30,119 nucleotides of DNA from WRIS01 sp050945135 (GTDB taxonomy: Bacteria > Actinomycetota > Coriobacteriia > Coriobacteriales > Eggerthellaceae), in contig JBMNSJ010000023.1 of the NCBI GenBank assembly GCA_050945135.1, forward strand, positions 1 to 30,119, given 5' to 3'. The number at the start of each line of letters is the position of its first letter. The stretch's first letter is position 1. This document shows, piece by piece, positions 1 through 7,801 of this stretch. Both the position numbers and the translations under genes were made by a program. Under the pieces are notes generated by a model that ran no database searches, was not told the DNA's origin, and saw only the letters and a program-made list of their open reading frames with translations.

Positions 1-84
1 CAATGGATACGCTACTATAACTACGAACGACCCCATAGCTCGCTTGGCTACAGACCTCCTGCAATCCAAGCGATCGCAGCTTAG
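1..84 (+). CDS. Transposase, C-terminal fragment (DDE integrase core, IS3-like)
   Basis: Frame 1 is open from the window edge to a TAG at 82-84 and encodes 27 residues, including the stretches YYNYERPHSSLGYRPP and AIQAIAA. The Y-N-x-x-R-P-H-S-S-L-G-Y-x-(P/T)-P pattern is the classic C-terminal end of the rve/DDE integrase core in OrfB transposases of IS3-type elements. The catalytic DDE residues lie upstream, outside the window. It is too short for the overlapping frameshift organisation of IS3 elements to be checked. Confidence 0.85.
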   Translation, partial: QWIRYYNYERPHSSLGYRPPAIQAIAA

Positions 85-125
85 AAACTAACATTTTGGT
101 TGGTACAGAAAATGGGGGCAGGCCA
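1..125 (+). mobile_element. Right end of an IS3-like insertion sequence (cut by window edge)
   Basis: The element enters from the left edge. It comprises the last codons of a transposase and about 40 nt of non-coding end. The probable outer end is the GGGGGCAGGCCA at 114-125; read from outside it begins TGGCCTGCCCCC, a form like the terminal repeats of IS3-family elements. The minus-strand prepilin reading frame runs from outside straight into this end, which places the junction near 125. The left end and any target duplication lie outside the window, so the family call rests on the transposase tail and this terminus. Confidence 0.75.
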
Positions 126-660
126 GTGCGTCATGCTCGCGACCACTGCTGTTGCCTAGGGCCGCATAGTAGTTTTGAGCAGGCGTGCTGCCAGGCTCAG
201 GATCGGAGAAATCGAGGATTCCATTTTTGCCATCCGAATAAAACACGCCGCAGACGCTCGCGCTTGAGCGGCTGTATTCGATGATGAAATCGCCCTTGTA
301 AACGCTCTCTTCGATTGAGCTTTGAAGTACGATGCCATTTGCTTTTGCCTGCTCGGCGGTAAAGCAATAGATGTCTTTCTCGTTTTTTACCTCGGGGAGG
401 CTGTGTGCTGATTGACTTTTGTAGTCGTCGTTTTTATTGAGCATGGGCAGCCAAGTGCCCGCGACTTTCATTTTTGTCATAGTGCTTTGAGCTGCGATTG
501 CGATGCTGTTTGCATCATTATCGAGTTCGGTAAGGTGCATGTTTCGCTGCGCGGAAATGATTGAGGGCGTGGCGAGAGCAAGCAATATGATGAGTATTGC
601 TACCGAAACCAGTAGTTCAGAAAGAGTAAATCCACCCGTTTTTCTCTTTGTATACTTCAC
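88..660 (-). CDS. Prepilin-like (type IV pilin / pseudopilin) protein, 3' end replaced by an IS
   Basis: The N-terminus carries a type III (prepilin) signal: a short basic leader, then GG|FTLSELL with cleavage expected after Gly10, Phe as mature residue 1 and Glu as mature residue 5, followed by a hydrophobic helix of about 20 residues. Such proteins are cleaved and N-methylated by a prepilin peptidase and assemble into pili or type II secretion pseudopili. The rest is a 150-residue globular part with no motif I recognise. Start is GTG at 660 with a weak ribosome site; an in-frame stop lies just upstream. About 178 codons precede the IS junction near 125; the last 12 residues (LACPHFLYQPKC) are read from IS DNA. 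The native C-terminus is therefore lost. No other pilus genes are visible, so its assembly system is unknown. Confidence 0.75.
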   Translation of the reverse strand: MKYTKRKTGGFTLSELLVSVAILIILLALATPSIISAQRNMHLTELDNDANSIAIAAQSTMTKMKVAGTWLPMLNKNDDYKSQSAHSLPEVKNEKDIYCFTAEQAKANGIVLQSSIEESVYKGDFIIEYSRSSASVCGVFYSDGKNGILDFSDPEPGSTPAQNYYAALGNSSGREHDALACPHFLYQPKC

Positions 661-1019
661 TTGCTATCGATACTTTCCGCACGACAATCGATAAAAGCTG
701 TCGAGAATCGTTTCCACCCCAATATACAATACGCACCCACGCATACGTTAAGCCGATACTATCACAAGGTGCAGACAGCTTCACTATCTTGTTGCCTGTT
801 CGTAAGTGGAAAATCGAAGTTGCCTGCGTATGGCGTTTTAAGCAGTTTTACATCTGCGTTTTCGCGCTAAGATGGCTCTTGCGAAAAGCCCTGAGTTGCC
901 GCTCGATTGCCCTGATAAATCCATGAAGTAGGTATTCCCTTCTGGTAAATTTCATCAGCAAGAAAGCCTCGGCGTAAACTTTCTACTTGCAACAATCGTG
1001 TGAAGGAGTATTATCACTG
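661..1019. other. Intergenic region between divergent prepilin and amidohydrolase genes
   Basis: No convincing gene; the overlapping frames here lack family resemblance. A perfect 7-bp inverted repeat, TATCGAT (664-670) with ATCGATA (686-692), lies just upstream of the prepilin start and could be an operator or part of its leader. No clear sigma-70 promoter stands out for either gene. Confidence 0.4.
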
Positions 1020-1046
1020 GTGAAAACCGACAAGAAAAGGACTCCC

Positions 1047-1862
1047 ATGTCAGCATTTCCTTCTACCGTAATTGATGCGCACGCCCACATTTACCCACAC
1101 AAAATTGCAGATCGCGCAGTTGATAGCGTGGGTGATTTTTATCTCGTTCCCATGGCAGGCAAGGGTACGTCAGAAGACCTGCTTGGACACATGAAGACTT
1201 CACCCATTACTAACTATATTGTTCATTCGGTTGCCATGAAGAAAGAGCAAACCGAAATCATCAACAACTTCATTGCCGAACAATGCAATCTTCATCCTGA
1301 GTTCATCGGTTTTATGGGCATGCATCAAGATTGTGAAGATATGGAAGCAGAAGTCGAGCGCGCAATCGGACTTGGTTTGCGCGGGGTAAAGATTCATCCC
1401 GATTCGCAAAAGGTCAACCTCGACGACCCACGATTAATGGAGCTCTACGAAATCATTGAAGGAAAGCTTCCTGTGGTTATTCACACTGGTGACTATCGCT
1501 ACGACTACTCACATCCCCGCAGGCTCAAGCATGTCTTGCAGACTTTTCCCGACTTAGTGGTTGATGCTGCTCACTTTGGAGGTTGGTCGTTATTCGATAT
1601 TGCGGTCGACAATCTCAACGAAGAGAACTGCTTTTTCGACGCTTCTTCTGCGATGGCGTTTCTCGGTAATCGACGCACGCGCGAACTCGTTCACACCTAT
1701 GGGGTTGATCGTGTGATGTTTGGCTCCGATTTTCCAATGTGGGATCCAACCTTAGAGTTTGAGCGCCTCACCTCGTGCGGTTTCACCGACGACGAGCTAG
1801 AAAAGTTGCTGTGGAAAAATGCCGAACGCTTCATGGGCTTCACGGTAGAAAGCCTTTCGTAA
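1047..1862 (+). CDS. Amidohydrolase family protein (TIM-barrel metal-dependent hydrolase)
   Basis: A 271-residue protein of the amidohydrolase_2 type (COG2159, the group with ACMSD and 2-pyrone-4,6-dicarboxylate hydrolase). The metal ligand motif D-A-H-A-H is at residues 10-14 at the end of strand 1. HTGDY lies mid-protein, followed by a D-A-A-H-F-G-G-W loop, and a late F-G-S-D-F-P-M-W supplies the catalytic Asp. Length fits the family. The substrate cannot be read from sequence; members hydrolyse or decarboxylate small carboxylated or cyclic compounds. Start ATG 1047 has AAAAGGA about 7 nt upstream; an in-frame GTG at 1020 with AAGGAG 11 nt upstream is a real alternative. The gene stands alone between repeat-rich or empty DNA. 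Confidence 0.85.
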   Translation: MSAFPSTVIDAHAHIYPHKIADRAVDSVGDFYLVPMAGKGTSEDLLGHMKTSPITNYIVHSVAMKKEQTEIINNFIAEQCNLHPEFIGFMGMHQDCEDMEAEVERAIGLGLRGVKIHPDSQKVNLDDPRLMELYEIIEGKLPVVIHTGDYRYDYSHPRRLKHVLQTFPDLVVDAAHFGGWSLFDIAVDNLNEENCFFDASSAMAFLGNRRTRELVHTYGVDRVMFGSDFPMWDPTLEFERLTSCGFTDDELEKLLWKNAERFMGFTVESLS

Positions 1863-1987
1863 GTATCGCGTAACTGAATACCTTGCAGCGATTGTCCGCT
1901 CCGGCGCAGGTGATTGCTTTGCAGCGTGAATCGGCAGCGGCGCTCTGGTGTAGGTCTTTTGCTCTGTGGCGCCACTTCGCTGACGCA

Positions 1988-2050
1988 GCCGACTACCTTG
2001 CTGCACAGTTCGCCCCGTCGTAGCCGACCATCTTGCTGCACAGTTCGCGC
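1988..2050 (+). repeat. Direct repeat, 35-nt period, two units
   Basis: The 28-nt units beginning at 1988 and 2023 share CTTGCTGCACAGTTCGC and the preceding GCCGAC and differ at three bases. The period is exactly 35 nt. It lies in non-coding DNA after the amidohydrolase gene; only two units are visible, so it is not a CRISPR. Confidence 0.7.
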
Positions 2051-2185
2051 CAACGCAGCAGCGTGGTTCTTTCGCTTTTCGCTCCCCGCGGCTCTTCCCA
2101 TGCCTCGCGCCTTCACGCCGTTTCGCCAGAGTTCCATCTTTCTGTACGAGCGCCGTGGTCAAAGTGCGTCAAGGCCATAGGATTA

Positions 2186-2344
2186 TGTACAAAATTGCGG
2201 CTGCTTACTCCTTTTAGCGCACCTGGACTGTTAGAGCTGCAAGAAACGCGTAACAACAACGCATCATGCCTGTTCACACGCTTGCTACATGGTAGTTCGC
2301 ATAAAGGATTCACCTGAATCTACCTGGAACCGCAATTTTGTACT
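2186..2344 (+). repeat. Palindrome-ended intergenic element, copy 1 (159 nt)
   Basis: The arms GTACAAAATTGCGG (2187-2200) and CCGCAATTTTGTAC (2330-2343) are perfect inverted repeats. The left arm continues as CTGCTTACT, closely matching copy 3 (14304). A GCATCATGCCTG block starts at offset 75, exactly as in copy 2; copies 4 and 5 have ACAACATGCC at the same offset. The right flank (GCGAGAAGGCGG) resembles the right flank of copies 4 and 5. Confidence 0.7.
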
Positions 2345-2381
2345 GCGAGAAGGCGGTTTGGGGGCGTTTCGCGGTACCGAC

Positions 2382-2423
2382 CTAGAATCGACACAGACCT
2401 AGAATCGCTACCATCTAGAATCG
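2382..2423 (+). repeat. Three short direct repeats CTAGAATCG
   Basis: CTAGAATCG occurs at 2382, 2399 and 2415, so the spacing is 17 and 16 nt. The third unit lies in the left flank of element copy 2. The regular spacing is iteron-like, but no initiator gene or AT-rich unwinding region is nearby. Confidence 0.6.
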
Positions 2424-2441
2424 GGAAAACCAGTAGATTTT

Positions 2442-2600
2442 GGAAGAAAACCCGTCCCGCTTGCAAATTTCCGGATATTTCGCGTGTCTGAAACCTGTCA
2501 GCTATGCCGCCCAGATGCATCATGCCTGGTCGCACGGAATCTGCTCCCCGGGTTGCACCGAATATCTGCTCAAATCTGCAAGCGAAACACTTTTTGTGCC
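2442..2600 (+). repeat. Palindrome-ended intergenic element, copy 2 (159 nt)
   Basis: The left arm GGAAGAAAACCCGTCCCGC plus TTGCA (2442-2465) faces the right arm (2577-2600), which contains GCAAGCGAAACACTTTTTGTG. The right arm closely matches the right arm of copy 4 (19780-19803). The internal GCATCATGCCTGGTC begins at offset 75. The left flank GCTACC..AATCGGG matches the left flank of copy 4. The left arm is the more diverged of the two. Confidence 0.7.
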
Positions 2601-2689
2601 AGGTGAGGGCTGTTTTGCGGAATCTAGCACCACGCATAGCATTTCACAGAGTATCTATTGGCAAGCAAACTTCGTATCAGCAACATCAC

Positions 2690-2870
2690 GCGTGGTGTCA
2701 CCTCGACCAGCGCCGCCACGCACAACGTCATCACTAGCACCTCGCATGCACCGTGCTTGGCGTTCCGCAACATCACCACAGACAACCGCCCGACCACCAC
2801 ACGCTACCTTGCAGAGGTTTGACCAGCAAACACCTTCGTTCGGATGGGTAGGCCGCCCAAGTATTCGCAC
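2690..2870 (+). repeat. CA-rich, G-poor tract
   Basis: The top strand is dominated by CAAC, CACC and CATCAC words between element copy 2 and the usp gene. It resembles tracts at about 14518-14620 and 22936-23070, each also to the right of an element copy. No fixed repeat period was found here. Confidence 0.5.
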
Positions 2871-3008
2871 TGCGAGAGCCGAGCCACAAACTGCGTCGCA
2901 GTTTTCGGGACGTTAAACAATCAGTTTTATCCATAGTGAATAACCAATGCTTGTATTAAGATGGTTCAAGATACCAAGGATGGGACATACTAGGGAAAGG
3001 GAACTCAG

Positions 3009-3437
3009 ATGGCACTCGAAAAAATCTTCGTAGCTTATGATGGGTCAGATCACTCAAAACGGGCTCTTGAAATGGCTAAAAATATTGCAATTCTCAATTC
3101 TGAAATAAAAATTGACATTATCAACGTTGCTCCAATTCCGGCACTGTCAGGAATGCAAACCGAAAACCTTGCAGAAATTATTGACATGATGATTGAAGAC
3201 AGCACCGCTGTACTTCACGAGGCGCAAGATATTATGGAGGAGATAGACGAGCAAATCACCACCTATCTGCTCAAAGGCGCATCACCTGCTGTCGAGATTA
3301 TGAAGATGATTGATGCTGGCGATTACGATTTGGCTATTGTCGGTAGTCGTGGGCTTTCTGGCATCAGAGAGTTCATGGGCTCTGTGAGCTACAAAGTATT
3401 GCACGAAGCAAAAATTCCTGTGATGGTTACCGAATAA
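3009..3437 (+). CDS. Universal stress protein (UspA family)
   Basis: A 142-residue single-domain Usp. Strand 1 ends in V-A-Y-D-G-S (residues 8-13), the adenine/ribose contact region. Near the C-terminus V-G-S-R-G-L-S-G (111-118) and M-G-S-V-S (123-127) form the phosphate-binding loop of ATP-binding members; the spacer between the two glycines is one residue shorter than the usual nine. Proteins of this type are dimeric and are linked to starvation and stress survival. It opens a run of five same-strand genes; its stop overlaps the next start by one base (TAATG), implying translational coupling to the nucleotidase. The start has a GGGAAAGGGAA purine stretch upstream. Confidence 0.93.
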   Translation: MALEKIFVAYDGSDHSKRALEMAKNIAILNSEIKIDIINVAPIPALSGMQTENLAEIIDMMIEDSTAVLHEAQDIMEEIDEQITTYLLKGASPAVEIMKMIDAGDYDLAIVGSRGLSGIREFMGSVSYKVLHEAKIPVMVTE

Positions 3438-5089
3438 TGGCTGGCTCACAGATAAGCAGGAGGTCTGCGATTGCGGGCATACTTGCCCTCGTTTTGGCAC
3501 TGGCTTTGGCGCCTTTTTATGGGTGTTCGAACGCACCGCAAGAGTCAGACACCTCAGAAAGCAAACTTGCAATCATTCATACTAACGATACGCACGGGTA
3601 TGATGTTGCTGCAGAACCTACTGACAAAACGCCAGGTGTCATGGGTATGTCAGCTGTTCCTGCGCTCGTCCAAGATTACAAAAGTCAAGGATACGAAGTT
3701 ATTCTCCTTGATGCTGGCGACGCCATTCAAGACACCAGTCTCGTTAACCTTTCACATGGCGCAAGCGCTATCGAGTTCATGAATCAGGCGGGATATCAGG
3801 CGATGACGCTCGGCAACCACGAGTTTGACTGGAGCGCTGACAACCTCAACACGCTAAGAGAATCGGCAAACTTCCCGATGCTTTCGGCTAACATAATTGT
3901 TGAGGCAACAGGCGAAACCTATGTTGATGCCAATACCATCTTCACCTTAGAAAGTGGCAAGAAAGTTGGTGTGTTTGGCCTCACAACTCCAGAAACGCAG
4001 ACCAAATCAAGCCCGAAGAATGTGGCTGGACTCAAGTTTCTTGCAGGCGAAGACATGTATGCCTGCGCACAAGAGCAGATTGATACCCTAAAGGATGAAG
4101 GCTGCGACATCATCGTCTGTCTTGGACATCTCGGAAGCGTTGGCGGGGTAGAGCCTAATCGCTCGATTGACGTGCTCGAACACACGCAAGGTATCGATCT
4201 TTTCATAGACGGTCACGATCATGAGGTTGTGAATGAGACTGTAAATGGGGCGCAGCTTGTAAGCACTGGTGCCCACCTCGAAAACATCGGTGTTGTAGTT
4301 ATTGAAGATGGAACAATTACCGAAAAGATGGTCACCTACGGTAGTTTTAGCGGCAAAGATCAAGCAACTGAAGACCTCATCAACCGCACAAACAGCGAAG
4401 TTCAAACCGAGCTATCGAAGGTTGTTGCCACATCTTCGGTTCCTTTGAATGGCGAGCGCGAATCAGGCGTGCGCACGCAAGAAACAAATCTCGGTGATTT
4501 GGTGGCTGATGCTGCTTTATGGCAAGCGCAGCAAGTAAGCGATAGGCAGGTTGATGGCGCAATCGTAAATGGTGGCAGCATTAGAGCATCCATTGCGGCA
4601 GGCGATATCAGCATGAACGACCTCAAAACTGTTTCACCCTACGACAACAGCCTGAACGTAGTCACTGTAACGGGCGCAGAGCTTCTCGAAACAATCGAAG
4701 CTGCAACCTATAGCTTACCTTCGGCTTCTGCAGGATTCCCGCAGGTAGCAGGCATTACCTACTCCATCAACTCGAGCGTTGCATACGAGCAAGGCGAGCA
4801 ATATCCCAACTCGACATATTTTGCGCCAGCAAATCCGGGTGCACGCATAACCATTACTGATGTAGGGGGTAAGGGCTTTTCGCTTGATGCTCAATACACA
4901 ATCGCAGCTGCGAGCTTCATTACTGATGGTGGCGATACCTATTACGCGATGGCAAAGGCCTACAATGCCAACGGAGTAACCACGGGTGTGTCAGATTTTG
5001 ATGCGCTTACGAATTATGTAAGCTCTGAGCTGGGAGGAATTATCAGTGAACGCTATGCCGAGCCGCAAGGAAGAATTAGCGTAAGCTAA
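3437..5089 (+). CDS. Exported 5'-nucleotidase / metallophosphatase (UshA-like)
   Basis: A 550-residue two-domain 5'-nucleotidase. The N-terminus has a twin-arginine-like S-R-R-S (7-10), a hydrophobic stretch and a lipobox-like F-Y-G-C with Cys30, so it is probably a surface lipoprotein, possibly exported by Tat. The metallophosphatase domain shows H-T-N-D-T-H-G (48-54), L-D-A-G-D, G-N-H-E-F-D and G-H-D-H-E, the two-metal site. The C-terminal substrate domain shows N-L-G-D-L-V-A-D-A, N-G-G-S-I-R and S-P-Y-D-N. Known members strip phosphate from extracellular nucleotides; the exact substrate is not readable. It is coupled to usp by a one-base overlap and followed 20 nt later by mazG. Confidence 0.92.
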   Translation: MAGSQISRRSAIAGILALVLALALAPFYGCSNAPQESDTSESKLAIIHTNDTHGYDVAAEPTDKTPGVMGMSAVPALVQDYKSQGYEVILLDAGDAIQDTSLVNLSHGASAIEFMNQAGYQAMTLGNHEFDWSADNLNTLRESANFPMLSANIIVEATGETYVDANTIFTLESGKKVGVFGLTTPETQTKSSPKNVAGLKFLAGEDMYACAQEQIDTLKDEGCDIIVCLGHLGSVGGVEPNRSIDVLEHTQGIDLFIDGHDHEVVNETVNGAQLVSTGAHLENIGVVVIEDGTITEKMVTYGSFSGKDQATEDLINRTNSEVQTELSKVVATSSVPLNGERESGVRTQETNLGDLVADAALWQAQQVSDRQVDGAIVNGGSIRASIAAGDISMNDLKTVSPYDNSLNVVTVTGAELLETIEAATYSLPSASAGFPQVAGITYSINSSVAYEQGEQYPNSTYFAPANPGARITITDVGGKGFSLDAQYTIAAASFITDGGDTYYAMAKAYNANGVTTGVSDFDALTNYVSSELGGIISERYAEPQGRISVS

Positions 5090-5109
5090 GAATTACTGGA
5101 GGTAGATGC

Positions 5110-5922
5110 TTGAAAGAACAAAGCGTGAGCGCACATCCCGCATTCGATGAGTTTGTTTCGACCATCGCTGCACTGAGGGCTCCTGATGGCTGCCCCTGGG
5201 ATCGTGAACAAACGCACGAAAGCATCGCTAGCAATATGCTTGAAGAAGCTTATGAAGCGGTTGATGCGATAGAGCAGGGCGATGTCGCTCATCTGCGTGA
5301 AGAGCTCGGAGATGTGCTTTTGCAGATTGTGTTGCAGGCTCAAATCGCCCAAGATGCCGGCGAGTTTACCATTGATGATGTCATCGACGACATTAATGCG
5401 AAAATGATTCGCCGTCATCCGCATGTGTTTGGTGAAGCACAGGCCTCATCTGCACAAGAGGTTAGTGCAATATGGGATGCCGTTAAGCTGACCGAACAAG
5501 AAGAGGGCTTGCTTGACAGCGTTCCCGTGGGCTTTCCTGCTTTGATGCAAGCCAGTAAAATATCGCGAAAAGTAGTCTCAGTGGGCTTTGAGTGGGAAAC
5601 GCTCAATGAGGTTTGGGAGCAAGTATACTCTGAAATAGAAGAACTAAAGCATGCCTACGATCAAGCGCCAAAGGATGAAAAGGGCAGGGTTTTAGAAAAG
5701 CACGAGGTAGAGCTCGAGATGGGTGATGTTTTATTTACTCTGGTAAATGTTTCCCGCAAGATGGGAGTAGATGCCGAAACTGCTCTACGCGCAACGTGTC
5801 GTAAGTTTAAAAATCGCTGGGCATTTATTGAGGGAGCTGCCTGGGCGCAAGGAAAACGGGCTGAGAATCTTTCGGTAGAAGAAATGGAAGAGCTCTGGGC
5901 GCAAGCAAAGACTCTTGAGTGA
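5110..5922 (+). CDS. mazG: MazG nucleoside triphosphate pyrophosphohydrolase
   Basis: A 270-residue protein with the long, two-repeat MazG layout. The N-terminal half has P-D-G-C-P-W-D-R-E-Q-T-H, then the metal motif E-E-A-Y-E followed by E-E-L-G-D-V-L. The second half repeats the pattern more weakly (V-E-L-E-M-G-D-V-L). MazG cleaves NTPs and dNTPs to NMP and PPi as house-cleaning; the E. coli enzyme has been linked to lowering (p)ppGpp. The start is TTG at 5110, chosen because GGAGG lies 7 nt upstream and the nearby ATG (5106) is out of frame; GTG at 5125 is a weaker option. The alarmone synthetase gene follows directly. Confidence 0.95.
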   Translation: MKEQSVSAHPAFDEFVSTIAALRAPDGCPWDREQTHESIASNMLEEAYEAVDAIEQGDVAHLREELGDVLLQIVLQAQIAQDAGEFTIDDVIDDINAKMIRRHPHVFGEAQASSAQEVSAIWDAVKLTEQEEGLLDSVPVGFPALMQASKISRKVVSVGFEWETLNEVWEQVYSEIEELKHAYDQAPKDEKGRVLEKHEVELEMGDVLFTLVNVSRKMGVDAETALRATCRKFKNRWAFIEGAAWAQGKRAENLSVEEMEELWAQAKTLE

Positions 5923-5929
5923 GGAATGT

Positions 5930-6601
5930 ATGACTGAAAGCCAAGGAATGGAGCTGGACAAAAACCTGTCCATCGAAAACATCAAGCGGATGCGGGCACT
6001 TGAGCGCATGGCGCGCGATGTACTACAAAAATATCACGCAGCGATGCGACAAATGGAGGTCAGGCTCGAAATTCTTGACCAAGATCTTAAGCTTACCAAC
6101 CAGCGAAGCCCCGTGCACCACATAGAATCGCGCTTGAAAAACCCCGCGAGCATCTTTGAGAAGCTCGATCGCTATGGCAAAAAAGCTACGATTGAAGACA
6201 TGACCGAATACATCCTCGATATTGCCGGATTGCGTGTCATCTGCTCATATATCTCAGACGTTTACAATATTTTCGACAGCCTAGAGAAGCAAGACGATTT
6301 AACGATTGTTAATGTGAAGGACTACATCGCTAATCCGAAAGAAAACGGATACCGAAGCCTTCACATCATCGCCAAGATTCCCGTCCACTTTTTAAACGAG
6401 CGCGAAGAAATTCCTGTAGAAATACAGCTGCGCACAGTGGCCATGGACTTCTGGGCGAGCCTTGAGCACGACCTTAAGTACAAAGCATTGCGTGAAATTA
6501 AGGGGATCGATTCTTACGATGAGCTGAGAGAATGCTCGAAGATTATCGAGGGAGTCGAAGATCGCATGCAGATACTTGCCCGTGCTCTGGAACAGGAATA
6601 G
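5930..6601 (+). CDS. Small alarmone synthetase, RelA/SpoT-domain GTP pyrophosphokinase (RelQ/YjbM type)
   Basis: A 223-residue synthetase-only RelA/SpoT protein. After a helical N-terminus it has the synthetase core with D-I-A-G-L-R-V-I, then E-N-G-Y-R-S-L-H and V-E-I-Q-L-R-T-V-A-M-D-F-W-A-S-L-E-H, the hallmark of small alarmone synthetases. No HD hydrolase, TGS or ACT domain is present. The family transfers pyrophosphate from ATP to GTP/GDP to make (p)ppGpp. Start ATG 5930 has GAGG 5 nt upstream, 7 nt after the mazG stop; an in-frame TTG at 5915 lacks this signal. Placement beside mazG and usp suggests a stress/alarmone unit. Confidence 0.93.
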   Translation: MTESQGMELDKNLSIENIKRMRALERMARDVLQKYHAAMRQMEVRLEILDQDLKLTNQRSPVHHIESRLKNPASIFEKLDRYGKKATIEDMTEYILDIAGLRVICSYISDVYNIFDSLEKQDDLTIVNVKDYIANPKENGYRSLHIIAKIPVHFLNEREEIPVEIQLRTVAMDFWASLEHDLKYKALREIKGIDSYDELRECSKIIEGVEDRMQILARALEQE

Positions 6602-6639
6602 GAAAGGAAACGCAGAAATCGAATCGTTTAGGAGGCGAT

Positions 6640-7674
6640 ATGGTACCGAATGAAAACCCTGCAAAGACTGCGACAGACTATGCGCTCGGAATCGACGTAG
6701 GAGGCACAAATACACGGATCGGTCTTTTTACCCGTGAGGGCGATCTTTTAGCGAGTCATTCTATCAAGACTTCGTTTTTGGCAGAGCGCTCTTCGCTTGA
6801 CGTCATTAATTCTGAGTTTGGGCAGATATTCGCAGTTTCGGGTCTCGCAACTACCGACATCACCAAAATAGGCTTGGCACTGCCGGGCATGGTCAACGAG
6901 CAGGGCGAGCTTGAGCTAGCACCAAATCTTGACGTGGATACATCTCGCTACAGAAAGCTGCTCAAGGCTGCTTTTCCGAATGCGAAACCTTGCGTCATCA
7001 ACGATTCAAACGCGGCAGCTCTTGGCGATATGTGGATGGGCAGCGGCGCTGAACTGCAGGTCAAAAACTATGTGGTAGTAATGGTGGGCACGGGCATTGG
7101 CGCAGGTCTCATCATCAACGGTCAGCTTTATGCGGGAGCTCATGGCGCAGCTGGCGAAATCGGGCATATGTGTATGGAGCCTGAGGATGGCAGACCCTGC
7201 AAATGCGGCAAGACAGGTTGTTTGGAGCGCTATGCTTCGAGCAGCGGAATCACGGCAACGGCGCAAGAGTTTTTCGAACAAGAGCAGAAAAATGTTGAGT
7301 TAAGAAAAAAGATGGGAATTCTCGACTCATCATATATGGAAGAAACGCGCACCGCTCAAGAGGTATTTTCCAATTCACGAGATGTATTCGAAGCTGCAGC
7401 AAACGGAGATCGCATGGCTAATTTGGCGATGCATAGCTTCACCGAATATCTTGCCCGCGGTCTTTCCTATGCATCGAAAACCGTTAATCCAGAGCTCTTT
7501 GTTTTGGGTGGTGGAGTTATGGGCTCGTCTGACATTTTTATGGATGAGCTACAGAAGCGCTATCGCAATTATGCCTTGTCAGTGTGCAAAGAAACGCCGA
7601 TTATCATTTCGAAGATTGCTCATGATTGCGGCATTTACGGAGCTGCGTATTTCGCCTTTCATAGTGGAGAGTAG
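6640..7674 (+). CDS. ROK-family glucokinase
   Basis: A 344-residue ROK sugar kinase. The phosphate-1 loop D-V-G-G-T-N-T-R is at 19-26; the catalytic base is expected in N-D-S-N (Asp122). The ROK signature follows, with a glucokinase-type zinc site: His176 in G-E-I-G-H and Cys187, Cys189 and Cys194 in C-K-C-G-K-T-G-C-L-E. No N-terminal HTH, so it is an enzyme rather than an NagC-type repressor. Glucose is the likeliest substrate; another hexose cannot be excluded. Start ATG 6640 has a strong GGAGG 4 nt upstream; the open frame extends upstream into the synthetase gene but has no signal there. A hairpin follows the gene. Confidence 0.92.
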   Translation: MVPNENPAKTATDYALGIDVGGTNTRIGLFTREGDLLASHSIKTSFLAERSSLDVINSEFGQIFAVSGLATTDITKIGLALPGMVNEQGELELAPNLDVDTSRYRKLLKAAFPNAKPCVINDSNAAALGDMWMGSGAELQVKNYVVVMVGTGIGAGLIINGQLYAGAHGAAGEIGHMCMEPEDGRPCKCGKTGCLERYASSSGITATAQEFFEQEQKNVELRKKMGILDSSYMEETRTAQEVFSNSRDVFEAAANGDRMANLAMHSFTEYLARGLSYASKTVNPELFVLGGGVMGSSDIFMDELQKRYRNYALSVCKETPIIISKIAHDCGIYGAAYFAFHSGE

Positions 7675-7681
7675 GCCATTT

Positions 7682-7718
7682 CGTTTTGCGGCCGTTCACG
7701 AATGAAGGCCGCGAAACG
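7682..7718 (+). terminator. Hairpin after the glucokinase gene, probable terminator
   Basis: CGTTTTGCGGCC (7682-7693) pairs with GGCCGCGAAACG (7707-7718) over 12 positions with one G-T wobble and a 13-nt loop. It begins 7 nt after the stop. The T-run after it is weak (TTTGTC), so termination may be partial. It separates the usp-glucokinase run from the binding-protein gene. Confidence 0.55.
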
Positions 7719-7801
7719 TTTGTCAAACGCTCCCTGAAACTCTATCGTGTATAGCATTGCGATAGAACATGTACCTGCCATAAGGCAATGAAGGGAGCAC
7801 T

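Larger units (their letters stand above)
1863..3008. other. 1.1-kb non-coding, repeat-rich region
   Basis: No gene is supported: open frames on both strands have low-complexity, Ser/Arg/Thr-rich products and no family features. The region holds a 35-nt-period direct repeat (1988-2050), two 159-nt palindrome-ended elements (2186-2344 and 2442-2600), three CTAGAATCG repeats between them and a CA-rich tract at about 2690-2870. The usp promoter should lie in the last 100 nt, but no box is clear. Confidence 0.6.

Noticed and set aside
648..926. Open frames upstream of the amidohydrolase
   Set aside because: No family features, poor starts and overlap with each other; the region is better read as regulatory DNA.
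1988..2423. CRISPR-like spaced repeats
   Set aside because: Only two or three units, repeat lengths and spacers too short or irregular, and no cas genes.
1697..2916. Several open frames over 90 codons on both strands
   Set aside because: Products are low-complexity and Arg/Ser/Thr-rich, overlap the repeat elements, or are antisense to the amidohydrolase; none has a good ribosome site or a family motif.
6532..6639. N-terminal extension of the glucokinase frame
   Set aside because: It overlaps the synthetase gene, and ATG 6640 has a strong ribosome site right before the family start.
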